Made by a program: the position numbers and the translations under genes
Assembly: GCA_030447245.1 (NCBI GenBank)
Contig: JAUJPG010000005.1
Location: 90,049 to 154,048 of the forward strand
Direction of reading: 5' to 3'
Source of the DNA: Chloroflexota bacterium
GTDB taxonomy: Bacteria > Chloroflexota > UBA6077 > JACCZL01
Length of the DNA stretch: 64,000 nucleotides
Part shown: in pieces, positions 1 through 8,444 of the stretch
Layout of the letters: each line of letters opens with the position of its first letter
Numbering within the stretch: position 1 is the stretch's first letter
Notes under the pieces: generated by a model
What the model saw: only the letters and a program-made list of their open reading frames with translations
Told to the model about the DNA's origin: nothing
Databases searched by the model: none

Positions 1-53
1 AAAGTATACCCGCTACCGTTGGCCTGGCGGAGCGGCGCGACCACCCTCACCAT
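1..53 (-). CDS. possible 5' fragment of a gene downstream of dnaX, cut by the window edge
   Basis: On the minus strand the dnaX stop overlaps an ATG (TAATG), and an open frame of about 17 codons runs off the left end of the window. The spacing is typical of a translationally coupled next gene. In many bacteria ybaB and recR follow dnaX, but the visible residues (MVRVVAPLRQ...) do not look like the start of either, so no product is assigned. It may be only a chance open frame. Confidence 0.25.
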   Translation of the reverse strand, partial: MVRVVAPLRQANGSGYT

Positions 54-1870
54 TACTGGCGGGACTCAGGGTCGTCGTCCACCAGACCATCGGGCGCTCC
101 GTTCTCTTCGGGGCGAGTTGGTGACTGAAGCTCCGCGGGGGTATCGAGGAATCTAAGCGGCCCGCCGAACAATCGCACGGCGGCACGCACAACGGGGTCC
201 TCCATGGCCGTCTCATCGCCGCTTCGCCCGGCTGCCGGCGCCGCTGCATCGGCCTCATCGAACATCCGAACGCTGACGGGCCGTTTCAGAATCCTGCCCA
301 GCTCGCGCTCCAGCGTCATTCGGCGCTCTCGCCCCTCCACGAAGGCGCGGAGGCTCGGGTCCAGTCTGAGCAGCAAGGTCTGCCCGTCAACGCCGAGCAG
401 AGCACACTGGTAGAACCAGGATCGGTCCAGGCGGGCGGCCGCGATCTCCGCCTGGATCCGGGGCCATCGGTCGCGCAGGTCTGCCGCGTCGAGCGGCGAG
501 TCGGCCGGCGTACTCTGGCACGCCGTGGGGGGCTCGGCCAGGGCATTCTTCTCCACGTCGCTGCGATTCGGCCTGGTTCTCGTACCCTCCGCCCCGCGTG
601 GCGGCGGGAAGGTGGCCCTCCCGCTCGCGGGCGTTTCTGCCATCGACGCGGGCGCGTCTTGCTGTTGAGCGCCGTCCACCTCCTGACCAGTCCCGCTTGT
701 AGGCCTCGGCTCGGCGGTTCTGGGCTCGGCTGCCGCCGGGATGGCAACGAAGCGCGGTGACGGCACAGGCCCTGCGTCTGGCGGGTCCTGGCCGGCCAAA
801 AGGATGAGCTCGACCTGGATCATCAGCTGTCCTGGGTCGCGGAAGCGGGCCATTGCGTCACCAAAGCCGCCGACGAGCGCGCGCAGCCGTCCCGCCTCCC
901 AGGCGGTCACGCGCTCTTCAAGCCAGGCGATCTCCTCGGTCGGAAAATCGACCAGGAGCGCGCTCCTGGCGCCATAGCGCAGCAGGAGTAGCGCCCGCAG
1001 ATACGCGAGCGCATCTGAGACGTAGACTCGCAGGTCGGTTCCCCGTTCCACGGCGGCGCTCAGCTCTTCGACGGCTTCGCCAGGGCGGTCATCTTCGAGC
1101 GCGAGCAGGAATGGACGGATCGTCTCGAGCCCGGCCAGGCCAAGCACCTCGCGCGCCTCGGCGGCGTCGATCCGATCGCTGGAGAAGGCGCGAAGCTGGT
1201 CAAGCAGCCCGATCGCGTCGCGCATCCCACCTCGGGCCGCGCGCGCCAGCCAGGCCAGGACGGTCGGCTCAACATCGATCCGTTCCTGACGAGCGATCGC
1301 CGCCAGACGGTCACGGATGTCGACCGCTGAGATGCGGTGGAAGTCGAACCTCTGGCAGCGCGACAGGACGGTTGCGGGAACTTTGTGCGCCTCGGTTGTG
1401 GCGAGGACCAGGATGGCGTGGGGCGGCGGCTCTTCGAGCGTCTTGAGCAACGCGTCCCACGCCGGCTGAGTGAGCTGGTGAGCCTCGTCCAGGATGTACA
1501 CACGGTAGCGCGCCTCTCCGGGCGCGTAGTTGATCTTGTCGCGAAGATCCCGGACGTCGTCTATGCCACGGTTGGACGCGGCGTCCATCTCGATCAGGTC
1601 GAGGGCGCTGCCCTCATTCGCCGACACGCAGATCGCGCACCGCTCATCGGGCGCACCGTCTCGCGGGTCGAGGCAGTTGACCGCCTTGAACAGCAGTCGC
1701 GCCATCGTCGTCTTCCCGGTGCCGCGCGGGCCAGCGAACAGGTACGCGTGGGCCAGCGTGCCCTGCAAAACCGCGTTGCGAATCGTCTGGACGACGTGCT
1801 GTTGGCCGACGACGTCCGCAAACGTCCGCGGCCTCCAGGCGAGGTAAAGCGCGCGGTCGGCTTGGGCCAC
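53..1870 (-). CDS. dnaX: DNA polymerase III subunit gamma/tau
   Basis: 605 aa clamp-loader ATPase that opens the beta clamp and links polymerase cores. The N-terminal AAA+ module has Walker A GPRGTGKT at residues 47-54 and a DEAH Walker B near residue 128. The zinc module keeps Cys66, Cys78 and Cys81, but the ligand expected at residue 75 is Asp. After about residue 365 comes a low-complexity Pro/Ala/Glu linker and then a tau-like C-terminal region. The start is a GTG. A -10-like TATACT ends six bases before it, so it may be leaderless. It lies 27 bp after recO on the same strand. Identification is secure; the length of tau is taken from the open frame. Confidence 0.97.
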   Translation of the reverse strand: MAQADRALYLAWRPRTFADVVGQQHVVQTIRNAVLQGTLAHAYLFAGPRGTGKTTMARLLFKAVNCLDPRDGAPDERCAICVSANEGSALDLIEMDAASNRGIDDVRDLRDKINYAPGEARYRVYILDEAHQLTQPAWDALLKTLEEPPPHAILVLATTEAHKVPATVLSRCQRFDFHRISAVDIRDRLAAIARQERIDVEPTVLAWLARAARGGMRDAIGLLDQLRAFSSDRIDAAEAREVLGLAGLETIRPFLLALEDDRPGEAVEELSAAVERGTDLRVYVSDALAYLRALLLLRYGARSALLVDFPTEEIAWLEERVTAWEAGRLRALVGGFGDAMARFRDPGQLMIQVELILLAGQDPPDAGPVPSPRFVAIPAAAEPRTAEPRPTSGTGQEVDGAQQQDAPASMAETPASGRATFPPPRGAEGTRTRPNRSDVEKNALAEPPTACQSTPADSPLDAADLRDRWPRIQAEIAAARLDRSWFYQCALLGVDGQTLLLRLDPSLRAFVEGRERRMTLERELGRILKRPVSVRMFDEADAAAPAAGRSGDETAMEDPVVRAAVRLFGGPLRFLDTPAELQSPTRPEENGAPDGLVDDDPESRQ

Positions 1871-1897
1871 GACGCTAGTATACGGCGAGAAGCCGCC

Positions 1898-2722
1898 TCA
1901 TTCCCTGGCTCCCTCTTCCACCGGCAGGGCCGGAGTCTGAGGTGCGGACGGGTGGGATTCACCGGCCTCACTTCGGAGCCGGGCGATCAGATCCGGCGAG
2001 CGCAGCCGACGCTCGGTGTGCCGCTCGGCCAGGTCTCGCAGGACGCGGTCCACTTCGCGGGCGACCGGTTCGGCAAGGCGTAAGCGGACGGTTCCTGGCG
2101 GACCGCTCCGCTGCAGGTGGCGCAGCACCTTGAGGACGTCCGAGGCGATTGGGCGGGCACTTGCCTCGCCGGGACCGCAGCGCGGACAGAGCGCCCCACC
2201 GAGCATTGCGCTAAACGCGTTCAAGCCAGGCCGGAGCTCTTCGCGGCAAAGCAGGCAGACCGCAAGTGACGGGCGAAATCCGACGATCCCGAGTAACGCC
2301 AGGGAGTAATGGTCGACTACCAACCGCGGATCCAGCGCAACTTCCAAGGCGCTGAACGTCTGCAGGAGCAGGTCGAACATCTCCGGCTGCTCGGCCTGAT
2401 CCTCGGTCAGCACGTCCGCCAACTCGGCCACCAGGTACGCGTGCGACGTGCGGGTCAGATCCTCCCGGAGGGCTCGAAACGGGTTCCGAGCCTCGGCCTG
2501 GGTGATCACGTCCAGGTCGCGTCCGTTGGCCACCTGGAGCTCGGCGTGGGTAAATAGCTCCAGGTGACCTGCAAGACGGCTCGTCGTCCGGCGGCTTCCC
2601 TTAGCGATCGCCCTGAGCTTGCCCCGCTCGCGCGAGAACAGAACCAGAATTCGGTCGGCCTCGCCGAAGTCATGGCGCCGCAGGACGACAGCCTCGCAGC
2701 GGTAGGAGCGGGGTCTAGGCAT
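1898..2722 (-). CDS. recO: DNA repair protein RecO
   Basis: 274 aa recombination mediator that, in the RecFOR pathway, helps load RecA on SSB-coated single-stranded DNA. The N-terminal OB-fold begins 'EAVVLRRHDFGEADRIL', a characteristic RecO signature. A C4 zinc motif is visible at Cys156, Cys159, Cys179 and Cys182 (CLLC...CPRC). Length and layout match the family. ATG start; the gene begins 6 bp after rimM ends and is 27 bp before dnaX, so it is probably co-transcribed from the rpsP-side promoter. Confidence 0.96.
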   Translation of the reverse strand: MPRPRSYRCEAVVLRRHDFGEADRILVLFSRERGKLRAIAKGSRRTTSRLAGHLELFTHAELQVANGRDLDVITQAEARNPFRALREDLTRTSHAYLVAELADVLTEDQAEQPEMFDLLLQTFSALEVALDPRLVVDHYSLALLGIVGFRPSLAVCLLCREELRPGLNAFSAMLGGALCPRCGPGEASARPIASDVLKVLRHLQRSGPPGTVRLRLAEPVAREVDRVLRDLAERHTERRLRSPDLIARLRSEAGESHPSAPQTPALPVEEGARE

Positions 2723-2728
2723 CGCGGA

Positions 2729-3475
2729 TCACTCGCGCGGACGTCTGGCGTCCGAGCGGTTCGATTGGCCCAACTTCGGCCTGTGGCGAGGCCGTCTCGT
2801 GCCACTGGCGGTCTTCGCACCGGGTGTGCGGGCACCGTGGCCCGAGCCCGGTGACTCGTCGTCCGTCACCTCCGGGTCTTCCATGCCCGGCAACAACTCG
2901 ATCGTCATGACCCCGCGCTCCGGCGCAATCGCCTTGACCACCGACTTGATCGCCGGTATCAGCAGCTCGCCGCGGCCTGTCTGGACGACGTAGACGTCGT
3001 TCGCACCGGTCTCCAGGATGTCCTTCACGGTGCCGAGCTCCCGTCCGTCAACCGTCTGAGCACGAAGTCCGATGATCTGGTGCCAATAGTAGCGACCGCG
3101 CGGCAGCCTCCATGCCTCGGGCTCGGGCACCTGAATCAGCGCGCCGCGTAGCGCGGTGGCTGCGTCGCGATTGGCAATGCCTTCGACCTGCAGGAGGAGC
3201 TGAGCTCCCTGAGCGCGCGGCACGATCCGCGCCGAGATCACCGTTCGTGGGACCGGGGGCTCTCCGGCGGTCGTCTTGCCACTCGGGCTGAAGTAGAGCG
3301 TCCGAGTCTTGCGAAACCGCTGGGGGAATTCGCTCACGATCTCGCAGACGAGCTCGCCGCGGGTCCCATGCGCCCGGACGACCCGCGCGACTGCGAGAAA
3401 GAGCGGGCGGGCGACCTGAGGCCGCGGCGCGTGCGCTTCTCCCGAGTAGGAAGCGAGATCCGGCTCCTCAGTCAC
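2729..3475 (-). CDS. rimM: 16S rRNA processing protein RimM
   Basis: 248 aa 30S maturation factor that binds ribosomal protein S19 during assembly of the 16S 3' domain. The N-terminal RimM barrel (VARVVRAHGTRGELVCE) and the C-terminal PRC-like barrel (YYWHQIIGL...LGTVKDIL...LLIPAI) are both clear. An Arg/Gly/Pro-rich basic tail of about 50 residues follows the PRC domain and is longer than in most RimM proteins. GTG start. It sits between khpA and recO in the usual rpsP-khpA-rimM order, although trmD and rplS, which often follow, are replaced here by recO and dnaX. Confidence 0.95.
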   Translation of the reverse strand: MTEEPDLASYSGEAHAPRPQVARPLFLAVARVVRAHGTRGELVCEIVSEFPQRFRKTRTLYFSPSGKTTAGEPPVPRTVISARIVPRAQGAQLLLQVEGIANRDAATALRGALIQVPEPEAWRLPRGRYYWHQIIGLRAQTVDGRELGTVKDILETGANDVYVVQTGRGELLIPAIKSVVKAIAPERGVMTIELLPGMEDPEVTDDESPGSGHGARTPGAKTASGTRRPRHRPKLGQSNRSDARRPRE

Positions 3476-3476
3476 C

Positions 3477-3492
3477 CTTCGCCCCCGCGAAG
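3477..3492. other. small hairpin between khpA and rimM
   Basis: CTTCGC and GCGAAG form a 6-bp perfect stem around four C residues, just upstream of the rimM GTG. It could modulate rimM translation or be chance in GC-rich sequence. Confidence 0.3.
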
Positions 3493-3513
3493 TACATCCG
3501 GGCGCGCCGCTCC

Positions 3514-3741
3514 CTAGAGGACGTCGACGTCGACCCGTTCGCCGTGGCGCGTGGCCGCGGCCTTCACGACGGTTCTGATCGCGCGGATGACTTTGCCCTG
3601 GCGACCGATGATCTTGCCGACGTCCTCTTCCGCGACGGTCAATTCGTAGACCGTCGTCCGACCGCCATCGGCCTCCTCCACCAGGACCGCATCTGGCTGG
3701 TTGACCAGCGCCTTGGTGAGATACTCAACCAACTCGCGCAT
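3514..3741 (-). CDS. khpA: KhpA (YlqC-type) KH-domain RNA-binding protein
   Basis: 75 aa single KH domain. The RNA-gripping GxxG loop is visible in VGKIIGRQGKVIRAIR, and length and order (rpsP-khpA-rimM) match the family. In other bacteria KhpA pairs with KhpB/EloR and acts in post-transcriptional control and cell-wall elongation; the partner is not in this window. ATG start, 24 bp after rpsP ends, same operon. Confidence 0.95.
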   Translation of the reverse strand: MRELVEYLTKALVNQPDAVLVEEADGGRTTVYELTVAEEDVGKIIGRQGKVIRAIRTVVKAAATRHGERVDVDVL

Positions 3742-3765
3742 ATCGTGAGTTTCCGCCCTGAACGC

Positions 3766-4197
3766 CTAGGCGGATGCCGGCTCGGCCTCGGTGGTTGCAC
3801 CGGCCTCGCCAGCCCCAAGGGCGCCGCCTTCGGTCGCGTCGGTCTCTTGCGTGACCGGCGCAGCCTCTTCTGCGTCAGGCAATGGCGCGGCCCCTGCCGC
3901 CGGAGCCGTGCTCGGTGCGGGTTCGGCCGATCGGGCGGGCGGTGGTACTGGTCTGGCCTCGATGATCCCCTCGCGGGCGAGCAGTCGCGCGACGCGCTCG
4001 GTTGGCTGGGCACCGTGGCCGATCCACCGCTGGGCCTTGTCGCCGTCGATGCGGACCGTGGCCGGTTCAGTCAGTGGGTCGTAGAACCCAATAATCTCGA
4101 TGTACTTCCCGTCGCGCGGGGCAGTGTGCTCCGTCACGACGACACGATAGTTGGGCCGCTTGCGGGCGCCGGTGCGGCGCAGCCGAATCTTCAGCAC
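3766..4197 (-). CDS. rpsP: 30S ribosomal protein S16
   Basis: 143 aa from the chosen start. The conserved S16 core (LKIRLRRTGARKRPNYRVVV, then IGFYDP and ARLLAREGII) fills the first 80 or so residues; the rest is an Ala/Pro/Glu-rich tail of about 60 residues that most S16 proteins lack. I chose the GTG at 4197 over the track's ATG at 4224 because a GAGG Shine-Dalgarno lies 5 nt upstream and the family begins at this residue. It heads the rpsP-khpA-rimM-recO-dnaX run, with a candidate promoter about 60 bp upstream. Confidence 0.96.
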   Translation of the reverse strand: MLKIRLRRTGARKRPNYRVVVTEHTAPRDGKYIEIIGFYDPLTEPATVRIDGDKAQRWIGHGAQPTERVARLLAREGIIEARPVPPPARSAEPAPSTAPAAGAAPLPDAEEAAPVTQETDATEGGALGAGEAGATTEAEPASA

Positions 4198-4261
4198 AGA
4201 ATCCTCGCTTGTTCCTCGCCGCATGAATATGAGCGCACAGACCGTCTGGTGTTCGCCCCGA

Positions 4262-4291
4262 ACGATACTCGCTCCAGGAGAGAAACGTCAA
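4262..4291 (-). promoter_or_regulatory. candidate sigma-70 promoter for the rpsP operon
   Basis: On the minus strand TTGACG (5/6 to the -35 consensus) is followed after 18 bp by TATCGT (4/6 to -10). The predicted transcript would start near 4255, giving a 5' leader of about 58 nt before the rpsP GTG. Confidence 0.5.
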
Positions 4292-4394
4292 CTTGGCGGG
4301 GACGAAGCACGCGGCCGGCAGGCGCGCTATGTCGGCCGATACCGCTCCCGTTCGGGGAGCACGGGAACCTCACGGGCGCGCCGGGCATGCTCGG

Positions 4395-4553
4395 CTAATG
4401 GGTGCCAGTCGTCTTTTTCCACTTCGCATACACTACGATCATCCCCGGGTCGTCCTGACCGGCTTGTTCTGCAGGGGCTATCGCCGCTCCCCTCTTGGTG
4501 CGCTCGCCCCACTGGCTGTGTGCCAATGTCTCGCCGCTGACCCAGGCCTCCAC
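4395..4553 (-). CDS. possible small protein upstream of rpsP (52 codons)
   Basis: Too short for the ORF track. A GTG-initiated frame on the rpsP strand encodes 52 residues starting VEAWVSGETLAHSQWGE and ending YAKWKKTTGTH. About three quarters of its codons end in G or C, and the composition (Trp, Lys, Glu, few Arg runs) looks more protein-like than the shadow frames around it. I do not recognise it. It lies in an otherwise gene-free 500-bp stretch and has no strong Shine-Dalgarno, so it is tentative. Confidence 0.3.
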   Translation of the reverse strand: MEAWVSGETLAHSQWGERTKRGAAIAPAEQAGQDDPGMIVVYAKWKKTTGTH

Positions 4554-4712
4554 CGGCCCCGCGTGCTGGCGCGGCTGCGCCCCGGAACTCGATGGCGCGA
4601 CCGCCCGCGAGGATTTCCTGCGCCGTCATGCACGCGGCGGCGATACTCTGGCTGCGCCTCCGAGATTCGGCCGGCCGGCTCGACACGGTAAGCCCAACCG
4701 GAACATGGAACA
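4554..4712. other. remainder of the rpsP / molybdopterin-oxidoreductase divergent gap
   Basis: Between rpsP (start 4197) and the oxidoreductase start (4713) about 515 bp carry no confident gene. The left part holds the rpsP promoter candidate and the possible small ORF. In this right part I see no convincing coding frame, RNA gene or repeat. Confidence 0.5.
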
Positions 4713-5723
4713 TTGTCTCGACCCACGACGAACCTGCTGCTGCTGACGCTGGTGCTGGCTCTGGCGCTGAGCGGCCTGGCCGGTTGGATACTGCCCGAAC
4801 CGGCCGCGCTCGGCTGGTACGAGTTGCACCGCGCCAGCGGGACGGCGCTTCTCGTGGTGTTGGTCTGGAAGTACGGGATCGCGCGGCAGTCGCTGCTACG
4901 GCGGCTCGGCGCCCGGCCCCCAGACCGCTCAGTCATTGCCGGCCTGCTCGCCGCCGTGGCCCTCGCCGGGAGCATCGGATTCGGCCTTGCCTGGACACTC
5001 CAGCTAGCATCGTTCGAGGCGCTCTGGGGGTATTCACCCCTCAACATCCACGTCCAGCTCGGTCTTGTGCTAGTTCTCCTGTTGGGCTGGCACGTGTTGC
5101 GGCGCCGGGAGCACAACCCAGACAGACGGGACCTGTGGGGTCGGCGTAACGCCCTCCGGCTGATCGGGCTCGGGGCAGCGACGGCGCTGTCCTGGCGCGG
5201 ACTCGAGTCGGCGGCAGGCGCGCTCGCCCCGGCGGGCTCGCGGCGCCCGAGCGGGTCCAAACACGCCGGATCGTTCACCGCGAACGACTATCCCGTGACC
5301 ATTTGGACGCTCGACCGCGTGCCAGAACTCGATGCCGCGACCTGGCAGCTCAGCGTCAGTGGCAAGGTGGCCACGCCTGCCCTGTTGTCCTACGCCCAAC
5401 TCGCGCACCTGCCACGTCAGGAGGCGTCGGTCGTGCTGGATTGCACCGGCGGGTGGTGGAGCGAGCAGATTTGGAGCGGCGTCTCGGTCGGCGATCTGCT
5501 CGCCGCTGGCGGGGCTGACCCCTCGGCGCGCACGGTCGACGTCGTCTCGGTGACTGGCCACCGCTGGACCTTCCCACTGAACGAGCTGCGCGGCGCGATC
5601 CTGGCGACCCACGTCGGCGGCGAGCCACTCTCTCCGGGGCACGGCTACCCCGTTCGGCTGGTCGCCCCTAATCGCCGTGGCTTCCAGTGGATCAAGTGGG
5701 TCGCCAGGATCGAGGTCGCCTGA
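4713..5723 (+). CDS. membrane-anchored molybdopterin-dependent oxidoreductase (sulfite-oxidase fold)
   Basis: 336 aa. Residues 1-130 form about four transmembrane helices with several histidines (LHRASG, NIHVQLG, GWHVL), a layout that could bind heme or serve only as an anchor. After a short linker, residues about 185-336 match the SUOX/YedY molybdopterin domain; the probable Mo-ligand cysteine is in LDCTGGWWSE. It begins with TTG. The soluble part should face the periplasm or outer surface, passing electrons to or from the membrane module. Substrate is unknown; no moco genes are adjacent. Confidence 0.85.
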   Translation: MSRPTTNLLLLTLVLALALSGLAGWILPEPAALGWYELHRASGTALLVVLVWKYGIARQSLLRRLGARPPDRSVIAGLLAAVALAGSIGFGLAWTLQLASFEALWGYSPLNIHVQLGLVLVLLLGWHVLRRREHNPDRRDLWGRRNALRLIGLGAATALSWRGLESAAGALAPAGSRRPSGSKHAGSFTANDYPVTIWTLDRVPELDAATWQLSVSGKVATPALLSYAQLAHLPRQEASVVLDCTGGWWSEQIWSGVSVGDLLAAGGADPSARTVDVVSVTGHRWTFPLNELRGAILATHVGGEPLSPGHGYPVRLVAPNRRGFQWIKWVARIEVA

Positions 5724-5729
5724 ACACCA

Positions 5730-7445
5730 TCAGTCGCCATTCAGGCGGAGGTCGCGCACGGCGAGTGGCACGGCGTCGCGCGACGCGAGCGACGGCCCGA
5801 GCAGGAACGTGCTGCCGTTATCGAAGCGAAGCATGTCCACACGACTGAGATCGAGGACGAAAATCGAACGGTAGCCAGTCGCGATCGTCTCGACAAGCGC
5901 CTCCTGCTGCACGAGCGAGCGGGCAAGCTGGGGGTCCAGGATGATCGCCCAGCGGGCACCGAACGGTCGCGGGAGCGTCCGGCGTGCACGAGTCAGTCCC
6001 TCGACCGAGTAGTCAGTCGTTCCGTCGTACGCGGTGAACAGCCATCCGAAGCGGTCGCGGCGGTCGCGCCCGAGGCCGTAGACCCGGTACTTCGGCAGGT
6101 AATAGCCAGCGTGGCGGAAGCTTCCCCAGGGGCTCGCCTCAGCCAGCACGATCGCGTCGACCGGACCGAAACCCGCGACAAACGGCGGGATCTCGCTCCA
6201 GAAGCGGTCGTTGTCGCGGACGTCGACCATCGCCGCCGCGATCGGGTCGGCCAGCAAGGCGTGCGCCGTGGCGGGCGCGTGGAGGACGGTGGCGACGTTC
6301 GCACCGGTCAGAACGGCGACCAGACAGGCTGTGACAACGCCATGGGTCAACCAGCGTGGGCCGGTCAGGCGCTGGCTCAGACCCTGCCCGAGCGCCTCGA
6401 CGTAGACCGCCAACACTAGACAGAGGGCCGGCAGGACCAGCAGTAAGTAGCCGACCTGGCCAATGTGGCCGAAGACGAAAACTGCCATGGCTGGGCCGGC
6501 CCACAGCCCGAGCATCGCCCACTGGCCGCGACCCAGCCGCCGTCCGGCCGGGCTGCGCCGCGCCAGGCTGAACGCGAATACGAGCACGCTCAGGTTCAGT
6601 CCAACCAACAGGCCGATGCCGACCTGAGCCAGGTTGCCGAGCACGGCCCCGAGTCCGCCGTAGACGACGGAGGTCCGCTCGCCGACGAACAGAAACAGCT
6701 CCAGGGCCGTCCGCGCATACTGGATTGGCCCCCCGGAGAGGTACACTAGCGGCGCCACCCAGAGCAGGCAGGTCCCGCCGAGCGCGAGCAGCCCATGGAC
6801 GAGCGGCCGGCGCCCAACCCGAAGCGCGGCGAACAGCCACAGGGGCAGCAGCAGCAGCAGCGTCGACTGGCGCACGCCGCCGGCCAGCCCGAGGACGAAC
6901 GCCGACCAGAGGACCGCGCCGGCGCTCCCGGTCTTGATCGCCCGCCAGCACAACCAGGCGACGAGTAGCAGGAAGAACGCCTCGACGGCGTACGTCAGGG
7001 CGACCACGCTGTAGTACCAGAGCAGCGGCGAACCGGCGAACAGCGCCGCGGCGACGAGCGCGGTGGCCGTACCTACCATCTCGCGACCGAGCAAGTACAA
7101 CAAGGCGACCGCCAGGCTGCCGGCCACCAGGCTGGTGACGACGAAGGCGGAGTTCGCGTCGCCAGTCAGCCAGGCGAGAAGTCGTCCCCAGCCGACGTAC
7201 AGGATGTAGCCCGGAGGATGCGGTTGATGACGCTCCAGGTCGAACGATCGAGTCGCCAGGGCAAACTGCACGGCATCCCAGTTGACCAGCGCGCTGGAGG
7301 CGAATGGGATCCGGAGCAGCAGTGAGAGGCCAAACAGCCCGATCGCCGGTAGGGCCGCACCGGCCGCAGGATGAGCCGCGACCCAGGTCCGGAATCGTCG
7401 CGAGTGCCCGCGAACGGGTTCCAGACGTCCGCCAAGCCCTATCAT
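5730..7445 (-). CDS. polytopic glycosyltransferase-like membrane protein (GT-C / ArnT-PMT type)
   Basis: 571 aa from the chosen ATG. There are about ten hydrophobic helices, and the first large loop carries NWDAVQFALA and QPHPPGYILY, typical of GT-C enzymes that take sugar from polyprenyl-phosphate donors. The last 130 residues are soluble. The track start at 7532 would overlap the divergent UbiA gene; the ATG at 7445 removes that overlap. It faces the UbiA-family gene across about 35 bp, and UbiA products of this type make the polyprenyl-phosphate sugar that GT-C enzymes use, so the pair may act in envelope glycan synthesis (inference). Confidence 0.75.
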   Translation of the reverse strand: MIGLGGRLEPVRGHSRRFRTWVAAHPAAGAALPAIGLFGLSLLLRIPFASSALVNWDAVQFALATRSFDLERHQPHPPGYILYVGWGRLLAWLTGDANSAFVVTSLVAGSLAVALLYLLGREMVGTATALVAAALFAGSPLLWYYSVVALTYAVEAFFLLLVAWLCWRAIKTGSAGAVLWSAFVLGLAGGVRQSTLLLLLPLWLFAALRVGRRPLVHGLLALGGTCLLWVAPLVYLSGGPIQYARTALELFLFVGERTSVVYGGLGAVLGNLAQVGIGLLVGLNLSVLVFAFSLARRSPAGRRLGRGQWAMLGLWAGPAMAVFVFGHIGQVGYLLLVLPALCLVLAVYVEALGQGLSQRLTGPRWLTHGVVTACLVAVLTGANVATVLHAPATAHALLADPIAAAMVDVRDNDRFWSEIPPFVAGFGPVDAIVLAEASPWGSFRHAGYYLPKYRVYGLGRDRRDRFGWLFTAYDGTTDYSVEGLTRARRTLPRPFGARWAIILDPQLARSLVQQEALVETIATGYRSIFVLDLSRVDMLRFDNGSTFLLGPSLASRDAVPLAVRDLRLNGD

Positions 7446-7480
7446 CGACGCAGGCACCGGCGTGGAGGAGTGGATTGCCC

Positions 7481-8422
7481 GTGAGCAGCGGTTCGGCCTC
7501 GCATGAACGTTCGGCGCCCCATCTCGCCTCACGGACCCAGCCGGAGGCGGCGTTGCTGGTGGCCGTCGTTCAGTCGCTCCGCCCGAAGCAGTGGAGCAAA
7601 AACCTCCTGGTCTTTGTCGGCCTGACGTTCACCTACAACCTGCGCAACGAGTCCATGCTCGCCGCGGCGGTTGGTGCCTTCATCGTCTTCTGCGCGCTGT
7701 CCAGCGCCGGCTATCTGTGGAACGATCTCCGAGATCGGCCCGCCGACCGCCTCCACCCGGCCAAGAAGCAGCGGCCGATCGCTTCGGGGCGATTGCCGGC
7801 CAGGATCGCCGCTGCTGTCGCCTTTGCCCTCGCCGCGGGGGCGCTTGCCGTCGCCTTCGCGCTGCGCCCGTCGTTCGGCATGGTGGCAGCCCTGTACCTG
7901 GGCCTGACGGTCTGCTACAGCCTGTGGCTCAAACATCTTGTCCTCATTGACATTTTTTCGATTTCGGCCGGCTTCGTGCTGCGCGCCGTCGGCGGAGCGG
8001 TCGTGATCGGGGTGCCGGTTTCGCCGTGGCTGTATGTCTGCACCGTGCTCGGGTCGCTCCTGCTGGCGCTAGGCAAACGGCGCCACGAGCTTGAGCTGCT
8101 CGCCGCGGAGGCGGCCGGCCACCGCCGTAACCTGGGCCAGTATACCCTGGAGCTGGTCGACCAGTTGATCCTGATCGTCGCTTCGGCGACGCTGATGGCC
8201 TACTCGCTGTACACCTTCTCGGCGGAGAACCTGCCCCGAGATCACTCGATGATGCTGACGATCCCACTGGTCCTCTACGGCATCTTCCGCTACCTGTACC
8301 TGCTCCGCGTCAAGCGCCAGGGCGGGGCGCCCGAGGACATGCTGCTCTCCGACGCCGGCCTGCTTGGCACCTCGGTCGCCTGGGTCCTCCTCTCGATCGC
8401 GATCCTGTACCTCCGGCATTAG
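7481..8422 (+). CDS. UbiA-family prenyltransferase, decaprenyl-phosphate phosphoribosyltransferase type
   Basis: 313 aa integral membrane protein with eight to nine helices. The aspartate-rich motif NDLRDRPADRLHPAKKQRP followed by IASG is the form typical of 5-phosphoribosyl-1-PP:decaprenyl-phosphate transferases (Rv3806c-like), not of quinone or heme UbiA enzymes. GTG start at 7481 with GGAGGAG ten bases upstream; a TTG at 7475 with tighter spacing is an alternative. The longer track start (7304) would overlap the divergent glycosyltransferase. Likely role: making a lipid-linked pentose donor for the envelope. Confidence 0.85.
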   Translation: MSSGSASHERSAPHLASRTQPEAALLVAVVQSLRPKQWSKNLLVFVGLTFTYNLRNESMLAAAVGAFIVFCALSSAGYLWNDLRDRPADRLHPAKKQRPIASGRLPARIAAAVAFALAAGALAVAFALRPSFGMVAALYLGLTVCYSLWLKHLVLIDIFSISAGFVLRAVGGAVVIGVPVSPWLYVCTVLGSLLLALGKRRHELELLAAEAAGHRRNLGQYTLELVDQLILIVASATLMAYSLYTFSAENLPRDHSMMLTIPLVLYGIFRYLYLLRVKRQGGAPEDMLLSDAGLLGTSVAWVLLSIAILYLRH

Positions 8423-8444
8423 AGCGGAACTTGCGTCCAGCTCC

